Source: Sphingomonas daechungensis (GTDB taxonomy: Bacteria; Pseudomonadota; Alphaproteobacteria; Sphingomonadales; Sphingomonadaceae). Taken from it: DNA of 64,000 nt. Where the stretch lies: assembly GCF_014489495.1 (NCBI RefSeq), contig NZ_CP060780.1, positions 310,001 to 374,000 of the forward strand, given 5' to 3'. Made by a program: the position numbers and the translations under genes. The notes beneath the pieces are model-generated. The model worked only from the letters and a program-made list of their open reading frames with translations, did no database searches and was not told the DNA's origin. Position 1 is the first letter of the stretch. Each line of letters starts with the position of its first letter. Shown piece after piece: positions 37,321-47,414 of the stretch.

Positions 37321-38203
37321 TCAACGACGGTCGGCCAGCGGATGCCGCGTGTTGACCAGCTCGATCAGGCGCGCGCTGTCGACGTGGGTATAGATCTGCG
37401 TCGTCGCAATGTCGGCATGGCCGAGCAGCGACTGGACCACGCGAAGGTCTGCTCCCCCGACAGCAAGTGCGTCGCGAAGGCATGGCGGAGGACGTGCGGG
37501 CTGATCCGTTCCGGCGGGATGCCGGCGTCGGCGGCCATGGCCCGCACGATCTGGTAAAGGCGAATGCGGCTGAGGTGCGACTTGCCGCTGGGGAACAGCC
37601 ACAGGGAAGCCGACGGCACTTCCGCGCGCCATTTCTCGACCGCCTGCTCCGCACGGCCGGAGATCGGTACCAGCCGCTCCTTGGAGCCTTTGCCCTGAGG
37701 ATCAGGAATGGCTGGCCGACGCGGAGCGCACCACGGGGCAAGCTCACCAGCTCGGTCGCTCGCAGTCCGGAACCGTAGAGCAGTTCCAGCAAAGCGAGGT
37801 TGCGAACGGCGAGATGCTCGCCGCTGGACGCGCGGTCCTCGGCCGCTTCGAACAGACGGGAGACCTCGTCGGAATCGAGAATCTTCGGCAGCGGACGCTC
37901 GAATGCCGGACGCGGTAGGGCGGCGGAGGGGTCGTCTTTGCGAAGGCCTTCGTCGAACAGGAAACCGTAGAAGCGTCGAAGCGCCGCCGACCGCCGAGCC
38001 ACAGTCGATGGCGCAAGGTCGCTCCACGCCTTGCCGAGGCCCGACAGACCATCGCTGTTGGCGCTGCCGAGAACGCCGCCGAGCGAATCCGCCGTGCGTT
38101 CGAGGTCGGTGCGATAGGCTGCCAGCGTATTCTTCGACGCACCCGCCTCCGCCGCCATCATGTCCAGGAAGCGGTCGACGAGCGCTTTGTCGTCGAGGTT
38201 CAC
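37321..38203 (-). CDS. xerD: site-specific tyrosine recombinase XerD (frame broken)
   Basis: Resolves chromosome dimers at dif with XerC. The repaired protein is about 295 residues. Core-binding domain: [35 protein letters not shown]. Catalytic residues: Arg in [12 protein letters not shown], His-x-x-Arg in [14 protein letters not shown], and the Tyr in [10 protein letters not shown], ending RHPLADRR. Two single-base losses, near 37690 (LILR joins [11 protein letters not shown]) and 37455 (HLLSG joins [13 protein letters not shown]). Start MNLDDKALV. Next to accA as in many alphaproteobacteria. A housekeeping recombinase, not a phage integrase. Confidence 0.92.
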
Positions 38204-38210
38204 GCCGGCA

Positions 38211-39976
38211 TCACGTGCGCGCGAGAGCTTCCGCGGCGATCATTCGCGCAATGTAGTCCTGACCGGTCCGCTTGAGGGCGGCGATCGAGTGGTAGACGTG
38301 CGCGGGCGGAAGACCGTCGAACGTCGGCGACTGGAATCCGGTGCCGGTGAGCACCAGCACGGTTCCCGCCTGCCCGAGCGCCGCGGCGCGATCGATCATC
38401 CGGGTCCACGGCGAGCGTCGGTCGAGACGAAGGCCCGAGCGTCCGCTGATCCGACCCGCGGTCTCCTGATCGATGCGGCCGAGCCCGGCGAGCCCCGCGA
38501 CGAGCAAGGCGCTGCGCTTCTTTCCCTCGCTATTGTCGCGATCGATGAACGAATTGATCCGCCCGGCGCTGACGTCGATGCCGGCTCCGTCGGGAGCGCC
38601 AAGCGCGAGCATGGCCCAGACCTGGTCGGCATATTGATCGTCCATCTGGCTGGCGGCCTGGCTCCATCGCGCGGCCTGCCTGTCGAAGCCGGCGGCGAGC
38701 ATCGACGCGACCAGATTGGGCGCATCGGCCTGGAGCGCCTTGTCCGGCTCGATCAGGGTCGCGGCCCGACCAAGCGTCGCCCGCGCGGCCTCCAACTCGA
38801 GGTAGTCCTTGTCGCTGCCCCACAGCTTGCGCATCGCCGCGAGCTTGGTCTCGACGTCCTTGCCGACGAAAGCCTGACGCAACTGCCAGGCGTCCGTGCC
38901 CGGTAGATCGTCAGGGCCGGTCGAATCGTAAATCATCGAATACAGGTCGGCCATCGCCTGCGACGAAAAGACGCCGAGCCCAGCGGCGATCTGCGCCGAC
39001 GCCAGCCGGTCGGAAGGCGCGATCACCGGAGCGGCGGCCTGCCACGCGCGCATCTGGGAGGGCGCGGCGGCGATCAGGCGATCCGGGAACGTCATCCCCG
39101 TCGCAGTGGCAAGGCCGAACCGCCACGTGTCGAGGCGGTCGACCGGGTCCCACTTGATATCGACAGCCCGGTTGGTGTTCCCGCCAGCGCCGACCACCTT
39201 CTCGGCGAGTTCGAGGTCGATCCCGGTCATCCGGCCACGACGGCGCGCCGCGTCCACCTGCGCTGCGGCCTGTTCGGGCTCTCCCGCCATCGCCGCACAC
39301 ATTGCGTCGACGACCTGGAAAATCTTGGGATCGGCCTTCTGGATGCCGTCCTGGAGTGGGCACAGCGCGGCAGGGTCGGCATTGGCGAGAGCGCCCTCGA
39401 CCCCGACCTGGAACATGCGCGGCGTGAACCGGTCGACGTCCACATTGGCGATGATCATCCGCCCGGCATCGGCCTCGCCCATGCGCAGCAGCAGCCAGGC
39501 ACGCTCGGCGGCCCAGTCGACCGGATTGACGTTTCGCGGCGCGACGGCACGCGCCAGCAATGCGTTGCGAAGCGCGATATGCGCCCAGCGCGATGCGACC
39601 GGCGTGCCCATGCGTCGCATCAGGCTGGCCAGGAACGCGCCGCTGGCTCCTTTCCACGGACTTGCGCCAAGGCCCAGGTCGACGGGATCGAGACGCCCGA
39701 CCAGGCGAGAATCGCGCCTTGCGAAACCGGGCATCTCGACCGGCGTCGGCGGAGGTTGATCCGCCGCTTCCTCCGTATCCAGTTCGACAACGCCCGTTTC
39801 GCTTTCGCCAACCCCTTCCGCCGGCGGAGCGCTTGGCGTCGGGCTGGTTGGTGCTGGCTGTGCCGGGCCGCTGGCGTGGGCGGAGCCGCGCTGTTGGTCG
39901 GCGCAGCGATTTGCGCGACCGCCGGAATGGCGATCGCGGCGACGGCTACCGCTGCAAGCAGTCGGCTATTGCGCAT
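38211..39976 (-). CDS. large secreted helical-repeat protein of unknown function
   Basis: About 587 residues. Signal peptide MRNSRLLAAVAVAAIAIPAV cleaved after VAQ. A proline/alanine/glutamate-rich linker follows (PSAPPAEGVGESETGVVELD), then a long alpha-helical body built of TPR- or Sel1-like hairpins (WAAERAWLLLRMGEADAGRM, AALCPLQDGIQKADPKIFQV, LEAARATLGRAATLIEPDKA). One base is lost near 39875, between PTNSAAPPTPA and the linker. The gene lies between a 45-residue membrane protein and xerD. Sphingomonads often have such a gene here; the role is unknown. Confidence 0.7.
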
Positions 39977-40103
39977 TGGCAGGCCGGTTGACCTCGACCT
40001 CGATGGTGCGGGTCGGCTGCTCGCCGGCCTGGCGCGAGAAGAAGAACAGCAGGCCCAGCAGGACAAGGACCAGCAACAGGATAACGATTACAGCTCGCGG
40101 CAT
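39966..40103 (-). CDS. 45-residue single-span membrane protein
   Basis: MPRAVIVILLLVLVLLGLLF is one long membrane helix, followed by SRQAGEQPTRTIEVEVNRPA outside it. Its stop overlaps the next ATG on the strand (39976), so translation is coupled to the large secreted protein. Length, position and composition suggest a membrane partner of that protein. Too short for automated calls. Confidence 0.65.
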   Translation of the reverse strand: MPRAVIVILLLVLVLLGLLFFFSRQAGEQPTRTIEVEVNRPANAQ

Positions 40104-40178
40104 TGGCACTCGCGTCGGTTGGAAATACGGAACGCGACCGCTTTTGCCGCCGCGTCCGCTCGCTGTATAGCCCCGCCG

Positions 40179-40723
40179 GTGGGAAAGCTGACAGACCGTC
40201 TTGATCGACCGATCGTTCTCGTTGGCCTGATGGGCGCGGGGAAGTCGACTGTCGGACGTCGGCTGGCGAAGCGGCTCGGCCTTCCCTTCATCGACACCGA
40301 CAGCGCGATCGCCGATGCCGCTGGCTATACCGCTGCGGAAATCTTCGAACGCTACGGCGAGGCCGACTTCCGCGACGGCGAGCGCCGGCTGGTCGCAAGG
40401 CTGGTCGACGGCGAGGTTCGAGTGATTGCGACCGGCGGCGGCGTCTTCGTCGATCCCCGCACGCGGCAACTTCTCATCGAGCGTTCGATCACCATCTGGC
40501 TCGACGCTCCGGTCGAGGTGCTCGCGGACCGCACCGCACGACGCGACACGCGGCCGCTGCTGAGGAACGGTGATCCCAAGGAAACGCTGGAGCGGCTCGC
40601 CAAGGACCGGGACCTTCCTACGCGGAGGCGCATATCCGTGTGACCAGCGGCCAGGGCGCCCACGGCGATGTCGTCGAGTCCATTGTCGTGGCGCTCGAAT
40701 CGCACCTCGACGGCCCGGCCTAG
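40179..40723 (+). CDS. aroK: shikimate kinase (frame broken)
   Basis: Phosphorylates shikimate in the common aromatic pathway. Start GTG 40179. P-loop LVGLMGAGKSTVGRRLAKRL; shikimate-binding FIDTDSAIADAAG; DGERRLVARL; ATGGGVFVDPR; and the LID region RDTRPLLRNGD. One C is lost near 40613; restoring it continues KDRD to PSYAEAHIRVTSGQG and the end ESHLDGPA. About 180 residues. aroB, usually the next gene, is not here; a convergent antiporter gene follows instead. Confidence 0.92.
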
Positions 40724-40730
40724 GCCGGGC
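40713..40730. terminator. perfect 18-bp palindrome holding both convergent stop codons
   Basis: GCCCGGCCTAGGCCGGGC reads the same on both strands. Its centre CCTAGG contains the stop TAG of aroK (40721-40723) and, on the other strand, the stop TAG of the antiporter (40720-40722). The 9-bp arms can fold as a hairpin in either transcript. Confidence 0.6.
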
Positions 40731-42508
40731 TCTTCGCCTCGTCCTCCAGGGGCGGTCGACCCCGAAGCTGCGGTCGAACTTGGCGTGGAGGTCGCCCGTC
40801 ACCGTTTGCGCATCGAGCCGTTCGAGGTCCCGCTGGCGGTATTCGCGCTCGACCCGTTCGGCTTCGCGCTGCGCGATGCCGAGCTTGATCAGTGCCTGCC
40901 GGCCCATGACAACCGCGCTTTCGTAGAGCTCGCGCTCGCAGACAGCGAGCTCGAGCCCGGAGAATTCGATCACCTGAAGCCGGTCATACACGCGGGCCAT
41001 GACCGCCACCTGCGGGAAGGTGTTGAACACCGCCTCCAGCTTCTCACGCGTCAGTTCGCGCGGGTCTGGCAGAACAGGATGCCCTCGGCGGTGTCGGCGC
41101 CAGCGGTGCGCAACAGGTCCACGCGGGTTCCATCGCCGTAATAGACCTTGGTGCCGAATTCCTCGCTGAGCTCGATCTGCGATGGCTTGCTGTCGATGAT
41201 CGTGACCGGGATGCGCTTGGCCATCAGCATTTGCGCGACGGTCTGGCCGAAGCGGCCGTAGCCGACGACAATGACATTGGTCTCGGGCGAGAACTCGGGT
41301 CCGTCGAGATCGGATGCCGGTTCGGGAATCCGCCGGAGGACCCACTCGACTACCTGCATCAGGAACGGCGTCGAGACCATGGTCAGGGTGACGACGGCAC
41401 TGAACAGCGACGCGGCCTCCGGCGTGATCAGCTGCGCGCTCGCCGCCTGGCCGAACAGCACGAAGCCGAATTCGCCCGCCTGGCTGAGCAACAGGCCGAG
41501 CCAGATCGCCCGCCCTTTCTTCATCCCGAACATGAACGCGAGGCCGGCAATCAGCACCGCCTTCACGACGATGATCCCGACCGCGAGGCCGAACACCAGC
41601 TCCGGCCGGGCGGCGACGGCGTTGAAGTCGATCAGCATTCCGACCGAGAGGAAGAACAGGCCGAGCAGGATCGAGCGAAACGGCTCGACGTCGCTTTCGA
41701 GCTCGTGCCGATACGGTGATTCCGCAAGCATCACGCCGGCGATGAAGGCGCCAAGAGCCGTCGACAAATGCAGCGAATGCATGAGCGCGGCGCTGGCGAT
41801 GACCGCGAACAGCCCAGCGACGATGAACAATTCGCGCTCGCCGAAGCGGCCGATCAGCCGGAACAACGGATTGAGAATGAAGCGGCCGACGAGGACCAGG
41901 CCGACGATCGCCCCCACCGTGTAGAGCGCGAGCATCCCGCCCGACGGCGCGGTCGGATCGACCGGCGCCCGCGACATGGCCGCGATGATGGTGATCATCG
42001 GGACGATCGACAGGTCCTGGAACAGCAGGACCGAGAAGGCCCGCTCCCCGCGCGGATGGTTGAGCTGGCCGGTCGACCGCAGCATCGGCAGCACCTGCGC
42101 CGTCGACGACAGGCCCAGCGGCAGGCCGATGGCGATGCTCGCTTCCCAGCTGAAGCCGAGCGCGAAGCGGATCAGCAGCGCGAGTGCCAGGCCGCAGACC
42201 ATGACCTGCAACAGGCCAAGCCCGAAAATGTCCTTGCGCAATCGCCACAGCCGGCTCGGGTTCAGCTCCAGGCCAACGAGGAACAGCAGGAGCGCGATGC
42301 CGATTTCCGACACCGCCATGATCGAGTCCGCCTCGCCGATCAGGCCGAGCGCGTTGGGGCCGATGATCGCACCGGCGACGATATAGCCGAGCGTCGCACC
42401 AAGCCCGAGCTTGCGAAACAGGGTGACGAAGAACAAGGCCGCGCCGAGCATCAGCGCGCCGTCGAACAGCAGGTTGCTGGTGACGACCTCGGGCGCGGTG
42501 CCGGTCAT
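40720..42508 (-). CDS. kefB: KefB-type potassium/proton antiporter (CPA2) with TrkA-N domain
   Basis: About 595 residues. Residues 15-390 form the Na+/H+ exchanger fold with twelve or so helices (LGATLGYIVAGAIIGPNALG, GIALLLFLVGLELNPSRLW, GLPLGLSSTAQVLPML, LGAFIAGVMLAESPYRHEL). The glutathione-gated branch feature HELESD is present. A TrkA-N Rossmann domain follows (NVIVVGYGRFGQTVAQML, VTIIDSKPSQIEL). Two single-base losses, near 41070 and at 40753-40756; repaired, the end is DRPLEDEAKSPA. Potassium efflux by such proteins protects against electrophiles. ATG 42508 overlaps the NifU-like stop. Confidence 0.88.
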
Positions 42509-42929
42509 GCGTGAGCGCTCTTCATGGCGGCGGCGAGAGCCTTGAACGGCAGAAGGATCGCGCCGTGACGCGACTTGCGCGAACGGCGGGTGCGAGCGCC
42601 GACAGGTTCGGCCAGGTTCCGGCATCGTCGCGATCGCCGCCAAGCCACGCTTCGAGAGCGTTGGCGGCTTCGGAGATGTCTTCGAACGAGCGGCCGACCG
42701 CGCCTGCCGCAAGCAAGGAGGCCGAAGCCTGCCCGAACGCGCAGGCATGGACTTCCTGCGAGAGCGCTTCGATCCTGCCGTCATCGCCCAGCTTCACGAC
42801 CGCGCGGATCGTGCTTCCGCAGATTGGAGAACGCTGCTCGGCGCTTCCGTCGATCCGGTCGAGCGTCATCGGCCCAGGCAGCGAAGCCGCAAGCCGCAGG
42901 ATCTCGGTCGTGTACAGCGGCGCGTTCAT
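42505..42929 (-). CDS. NifU-like iron-sulfur scaffold protein (IscU/SufU fold)
   Basis: About 141 residues starting [19 protein letters not shown]. Cluster-binding cysteines appear in [13 protein letters not shown] and [14 protein letters not shown]; the third expected cysteine (in C.R..C near the C-terminus) is replaced by RKSRHGAI. One base is lost near 42567; with it restored the end reads [21 protein letters not shown]. Many alphaproteobacteria have this third-cysteine-lacking NifU-like form with unclear function. Overlaps cysS (ATGA) and the kefB start (ATGA). Confidence 0.8.
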
Positions 42930-44234
42930 TCCCTTCGCCACGTAGTGCCCGCAGCCGTATCCTCCAAGACAATACCCTCGGCCTTTAGCTCGTCGCGGAT
43001 GCGGTCGGCGGTGGCGAAGTCGCGGTTTTTCTTCGCTTCCGCGCGCTTTGCGATGCGGGCGTCAACGTCCGACGCATCTCCGCCGCCGCGAAACCATTCC
43101 TCTTCCGAGCTTTGGAGCAAGCCGAGCAAGTTCGCGCTGGCTCTCAAGACCGACGGATCCTCGATCGCCGAAAGACGCGACATCGCCAGCGGTGTGTTGA
43201 GATCGTCGGAAAGCGCCTCGATCACGCCCGGGTCGATCTCTCCCGCCTCCGCATCGCCGCCAGCGCGATAAAGGCGGTCGAGCGTCGCCTTCGCCTGTGC
43301 GATCAGGTCGTCCGTCCACGCCAGCGGCTGCCGGTAATGCGCCGACAGCAATGCCAGCCGCAGCGTCTCGCCGCGGTGCCCCTGTTCGAGCAGCTCCGCC
43401 GGCGTGACGACATTGCCGAGCGACTTCGACATCTTCTCCGACCCCATGTCGACGAAGCCGTTGTGCACCCAGTAGCGCGCGAGCGGCAGGCCGTGGTGGG
43501 CACAGCGGCTCTGGGCGATCTCGTTCTCGTGGTGCGGGAAGATGAGGTCGAGCCCGCCACCGTGGATGTCGATGGTCTCGCCGAGGTGCCGCTCGATCAT
43601 CGCCGAGCATTCGACGTGCCAGCCTGGGCGGCCCCTGCCCCACGGCGATTTCCAGCCGATGACGCCCTCGCCGCTTGGCTTCCACAGCACGAAGTCGGCG
43701 GGGTCGCGCTTGTAGGGGCGACCTCGACCCGCGCGCCGGCGACCATCGCGTCGCGGTCGCGCTTGCTAAGCGCACCATAGTCGGGATCGCTCGGGACGGA
43801 GAACAGCACGTGGCCCTCCGCGGCGTAGGCATTGGCGCGCTCGATCAGCCGCTCAATCATTGCGACCATCGCCGGGATTTCCTGCGTCGCATGCGGGGCG
43901 ATGTCCGGCGGGTCACGCCAAGCGCACCCATGTCGTCGAGGTAAAAGCGCTCATACCGCTCGGTGATGACGGACGGATCGACCCCTTCCGCCTCGGCCGC
44001 GGCGATGATCTTGTCATCGACGTCGGTGACATTGCGGGCATAGACTAGGCTGTTCGGTCCGAACTCATGCCGGATCAGCCGCGCCAGCGTGTCGAAGATA
44101 ACCGGCGGCCGCGCATTGCCGATATGCGCGCGGCCATAGACCGTCGGCCCGCACACATACATGGTGATCCGCTGCGGATTGAACGGCACAAACGGCCGCT
44201 TCTCGCGGGTCATCGTGTCATGCAGGCGGATCAA
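42926..44234 (-). CDS. cysS: cysteine--tRNA ligase
   Basis: Charges tRNA-Cys. About 435 residues. TTG start at 44234 after AAGGAAGACCAG, giving [20 protein letters not shown]. Zinc site and HIGH region: [19 protein letters not shown]. Then [31 protein letters not shown], the metal-binding [19 protein letters not shown], and the KMSKS loop [12 protein letters not shown]. Two single-base losses near 43930 and 43720. The ending AAGTTWRRE is shorter than some relatives but usual for alphaproteobacteria. Overlaps cvpA by TTGA. Confidence 0.95.
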
Positions 44235-44756
44235 TTCTGGTCTTCCTTCTGGAGTTCGTGGCTCCCCTTCCGCCGCGCCTCGACCCAGTCGACGACGGCG
44301 CGGCCGCTGGCGTTGAGGAGAGGATAGGTGCGGGCGTTGCGCATCCAATCGGGCGGGGCTCCTCCGGGCCGTAGGTCAAATCGGTGGCGAGGTTCGCCAG
44401 CAGGAAGAACAAGGTCACCGCAAGCAGGCCCTTGAGCAGGCCGAACCCGCCGCCCAGCACGCGGTCGAAGGGCCGAGCATCGACGTCCGCGTCTTCTTGC
44501 CGATCGACCGCGCCAGTAACTTCATGAACAGGAAGCTCGGCAGGAACAGGATGATGAAGGCGAGCACCGCGGCGGCCGTCGCCGAATCCACCGCCTCGGT
44601 CAGCGACACGGTGATCGGAGTATGGAACAGGCGCAGCATGACGATCGCCACCACCCAGGCGAGCAGCGACAGCATTTCGTGCACCAGCCCGCGGACGAAG
44701 CCGATCACGGCTCCGCCGCCAAGCAGGACGATGACGAAGATGTCGAGCGCACTCAT
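44231..44756 (-). CDS. cvpA: CvpA family protein
   Basis: A four-helix inner-membrane protein of about 175 residues. MSALDIFVIVLLGGGAVIGF opens it; RGLVHEMLSLLAWVVAIVML and AAVLAFIILFLPSFLFMKLL are helices 2 and 3, and FGLLKGLLAVTLFFLLANL helix 4. It ends [14 protein letters not shown]. Two single-base losses near 44473 and 44360. CvpA is needed for colicin V production and envelope homeostasis in Escherichia coli. First gene of the cvpA-cysS-NifU-kefB run. Confidence 0.88.
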
Positions 44757-44782
44757 TTTGCGAGGCGCTAGCCTGTTCTTTT

Positions 44783-44857
44783 CGTCATTGCGAGCGGAGC
44801 GAAGCAATCCAGCGGCGATCTGGATTGCCGCGTCGCCTTCGGCTCCTCGCAATGACG
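44783..44857. repeat. dispersed hairpin repeat, family CGTCATTGCGAG (copy 1)
   Basis: CGTCATTGCGAG (44783-44794) and CTCGCAATGACG (44846-44857) are perfect 12-base ends; inner AATCCAG and CTGGATT also pair. Related over most of its length to the copy at 58574-58646. Both sit between genes. The copy is 75 bp and can fold into a long imperfect hairpin. Confidence 0.85.
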
Positions 44858-44907
44858 GAACGATGGCGCTTGCGCCGGCGGCACGGTTCGGCTGATGTGG
44901 CCCGCGA

Positions 44908-45652
44908 ATGCTAAGTACCGACAAGGCGTGGGAGAAGTTCGGGCGCGAGAACCCTTATTACGGAGTGCTCGCCGAGGAGCGCTTCACCGCGCCGCAGATC
45001 GGGGACAACCGCGATGCGTTCTTCGAATCCGGCCGCGCCTTCGTCGCCGGGCTGCTGCGGCGGTACGAAAGCCATTTCGGCGCCGTGCCGCGTGGGTCGG
45101 CGCTCGACCATGGCTGCGGCGTCGGTCGCCTGACCCTGCCGCTGGGGCCGGGTTCGAGCAGGTGACCGGGCTCGACGTTTCGCCCTCCATGCTCGCCGAG
45201 GCGAAGGCCAATGCCGAGCGGCTCGACGTTGCGAATGTCGAGTTCGAACTGGCCGACGACCGGCTCTCGAATGCGGCCGGCCAGTTCGACTTCGTCAACA
45301 GCTACATCACGCTGCAGCACATCCCCGTGCGGCGCGGGCTTTCGATCCTGGCGCGGCTGGTGGAGCGGGTGCGTCCGGGCGGCGGAATCCACGTGCATGT
45401 GTCGATCCGCACCGACGGGCTCCCTCACGCGCCTTGTGGTGGGCGAGCCATCACATCCCCGGCGTGAAGATCTGGCAGAACATCTGCGCCGGCCGGCGGT
45501 GGAATGCGCCCGCGATGCAGATGAACGACTATCCGATGAGCGAGGTCATCGTCGCGCTGGCAAGCGGCGGCGTGAGCGAATTCCTGGTTGCGACAGAGCA
45601 GCACGCGAAGTTTCTAACGGTCAGCGTGATCGGGAAGCGACGAGAGGCTTAA
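44908..45652 (+). CDS. class I SAM-dependent methyltransferase (frame broken)
   Basis: About 248 residues. An N-terminal helical part is MLSTDKAWEKFGRENPYYGV; motif I is ALDHGCGVGRLTLPLG; motif II begins VTGLDVSPSMLAEAKANAER; post-II is QFDFVNSYITLQHI and motif III LARLVERVRPGGGI. Two single-base losses, near 45155 and 45430, the second joining IRTDG to LTRLVWWASHHIPGVKIW. It resembles Methyltransf_25 enzymes. Substrate unknown. Alone between the repeat and a small membrane protein gene. Confidence 0.8.
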
Positions 45653-45714
45653 TAGTAGCTTCAAACCAAGGCGCGCATCCTACTTTCCGGGACCAGATGT
45701 GCCTTCGCGCCGCA

Positions 45715-45993
45715 TCACCCAAGCCTTATAATAGAGGTACCCGTGGAAGTGCCGATGAGGCCCACGGCCAGAATGAACAAAGCTACCCCGATCGACTGCT
45801 CCGAGAACTGTTTGCCAAACCAAAACAAGACGCAGCCTGCGATCGTTGCCACCAGCCTCGGAAACATCGTCTCCCTGTAGGTGAAACTAGGACTCGTTCC
45901 CCGGAAAGTGCGCTGCCAGTTCCCAACCGACCAAAAGACAGACCAGTCCCAGAGCAGGGCTACAAGTACAGTCGTCGCTAACCCCAAAAGCAT
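45715..45993 (-). CDS. small membrane protein, unknown function
   Basis: A 92-residue protein: a first helix MLLGLATTVLVALLWDWSVF, a polar loop NWQRTFRGTSPSFTYRETMF, and a pair of helices (LVATIAGCVLFWFGKQF, IGVALFILAVGLIGT). Codon use is less GC-biased than the neighbours. No family recognised. Bases 45994-46045 hold no gene. Confidence 0.55.
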   Translation of the reverse strand: MLLGLATTVLVALLWDWSVFWSVGNWQRTFRGTSPSFTYRETMFPRLVATIAGCVLFWFGKQFSEQSIGVALFILAVGLIGTSTGTSIIRLG

Positions 45994-46045
45994 GTTGCGT
46001 GCCTAGCAGCGAACTGTCCGCTTTCCACCCAAAGCAGCCATTCCG

Positions 46046-47412
46046 CTAACGCCCGAGAATCTGATCCACCAGCGCGCGGACGTTGCCGAAGCTGCTCGAC
46101 GCGATGCCATCCGCGCCCTTCGTACCGGCGGGAACCCAGCCGCGTTCGAAGCCGAGCTTGGCGGCTTCCTTGAGCCGTAGACCGGCGTGCGCGACCTGGC
46201 GGACTTCGCCGGACAAGGCGATCTCGCCGAAAGTGATGCACTCGTTCGGGATCGGCCGTTCGGTCAGCGCGGATATCAGGGCCGCCGCCACGGCGAGGTC
46301 GGCGGCGGGTCGGTCAGGCGATAGCCGCCGGCGACGTTGAGATAGACTTCCGCCGACGCGAAGCTGAGGCCGCAGCGCGCTTCGAGGACAGCGAGGATCA
46401 TGGCGAGGCGGCCGCTGTCCCACCCGACGGCCGCGCGTCGCGGCGTTGCGCCTGAGGCGAGGCGGACGGTCAAAGCCTGGATTTCGACAAGCACCGGGCG
46501 GCTGCCTTCCAGCGCTGGGAAGATACTGGTGCCGCTAACCGGCTCGCCGCGTTGGGTGAGGAAGAGGACCGACGGGTTCGGGACTTCGGTCAGCCCTTCG
46601 CGCTCCATCGCGAACACGCCGATCTCGTCGGTGCCGCCGAAGCGGTTCTTCATCGCGCGGAGGATGCGGTACTGGTGGCTGCGCTCGCCTTCGAAGCTGA
46701 GCACCGTGTCGACCATATGCTCGAGCACGCGCGGGCCCGCGACAGTGCCGTCCTTGGTGACGTGGCCGACCAGGATCAGCGCGGTCCCATGCTCCTTGGC
46801 AAAGCGCACCAGCTCCTGCGCCGAAGCGCGGACCTGGCTCACCGTGCCGGGCGCGCCCTCGATCAAATCGGAGTGCATGGTCTGGATGGAGTCGATGACC
46901 AGCAGGTCCGCGCCACCATTGTCGCCGAGCGTGGTCAGGATGTCACGGACCGACGTCGCCGCCGCCAGCCGCACCGGAGCCTTGCCGAGCCCGAGACGAA
47001 CGGCGCGCAGCCGCACCTGTTCTGCGGACTCCTCGCCCGACACGTAGATGACGTTACGGCCCTTGCTCGCGAGGTCGGCGCAGACCTGAAGCAGCAGGGT
47101 CGACTTGCCGATGCCGGGGTCGCCGCCGACCAGCATTGCCGAGCCGGGGACGATGCCGCCGCCGATGGCGCGGTCGAATTCGGTGATGCCGGTGCCGATC
47201 CGCTCCGGCAGCGCGACCGGATGGTCGAGGCCGACAAGCTGAATCTGCCGCCCGCCGCCCTGGAGGTTGTGCTTGGCTGCAAAGATGCTGGAGACCTCCG
47301 CGGCCTCCTGCACCAACGTGTTCCATTCGGCGCAGTCGGTGCACTGCCCTTGCCAGCGGCTGGAGACGGAGCCGCAAGCTTGGCAGACGTACCGGGTCTT
47401 GGGCTTGGCCAT
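46046..47412 (-). CDS. radA: DNA repair protein RadA
   Basis: A RecA-like motor that extends D-loops in recombination. About 456 residues. N-terminal C4 zinc finger in YVCQACGSVSSRWQGQC; Walker A GGDPGIGKSTLLLQ; the RadA signature KNRFGGTDEIGVF; and a Lon-protease-like C-terminal domain ending LVDQILGR. One base is missing near 46310; restoring it joins GGYRLTDP to ADLAVAAALISALTERPIP. The ATG at 47412 follows GGGGAGGAATAAGT, where the SD comes from the end of the repeat at 47417-47466. Confidence 0.95.
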
Positions 47413-47414
47413 AC

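Noticed and set aside
37321..38203. Phage or integron integrase
   Set aside because: The recombinase is the housekeeping XerD type in its usual place beside accA; no attachment sites or phage genes adjoin it.
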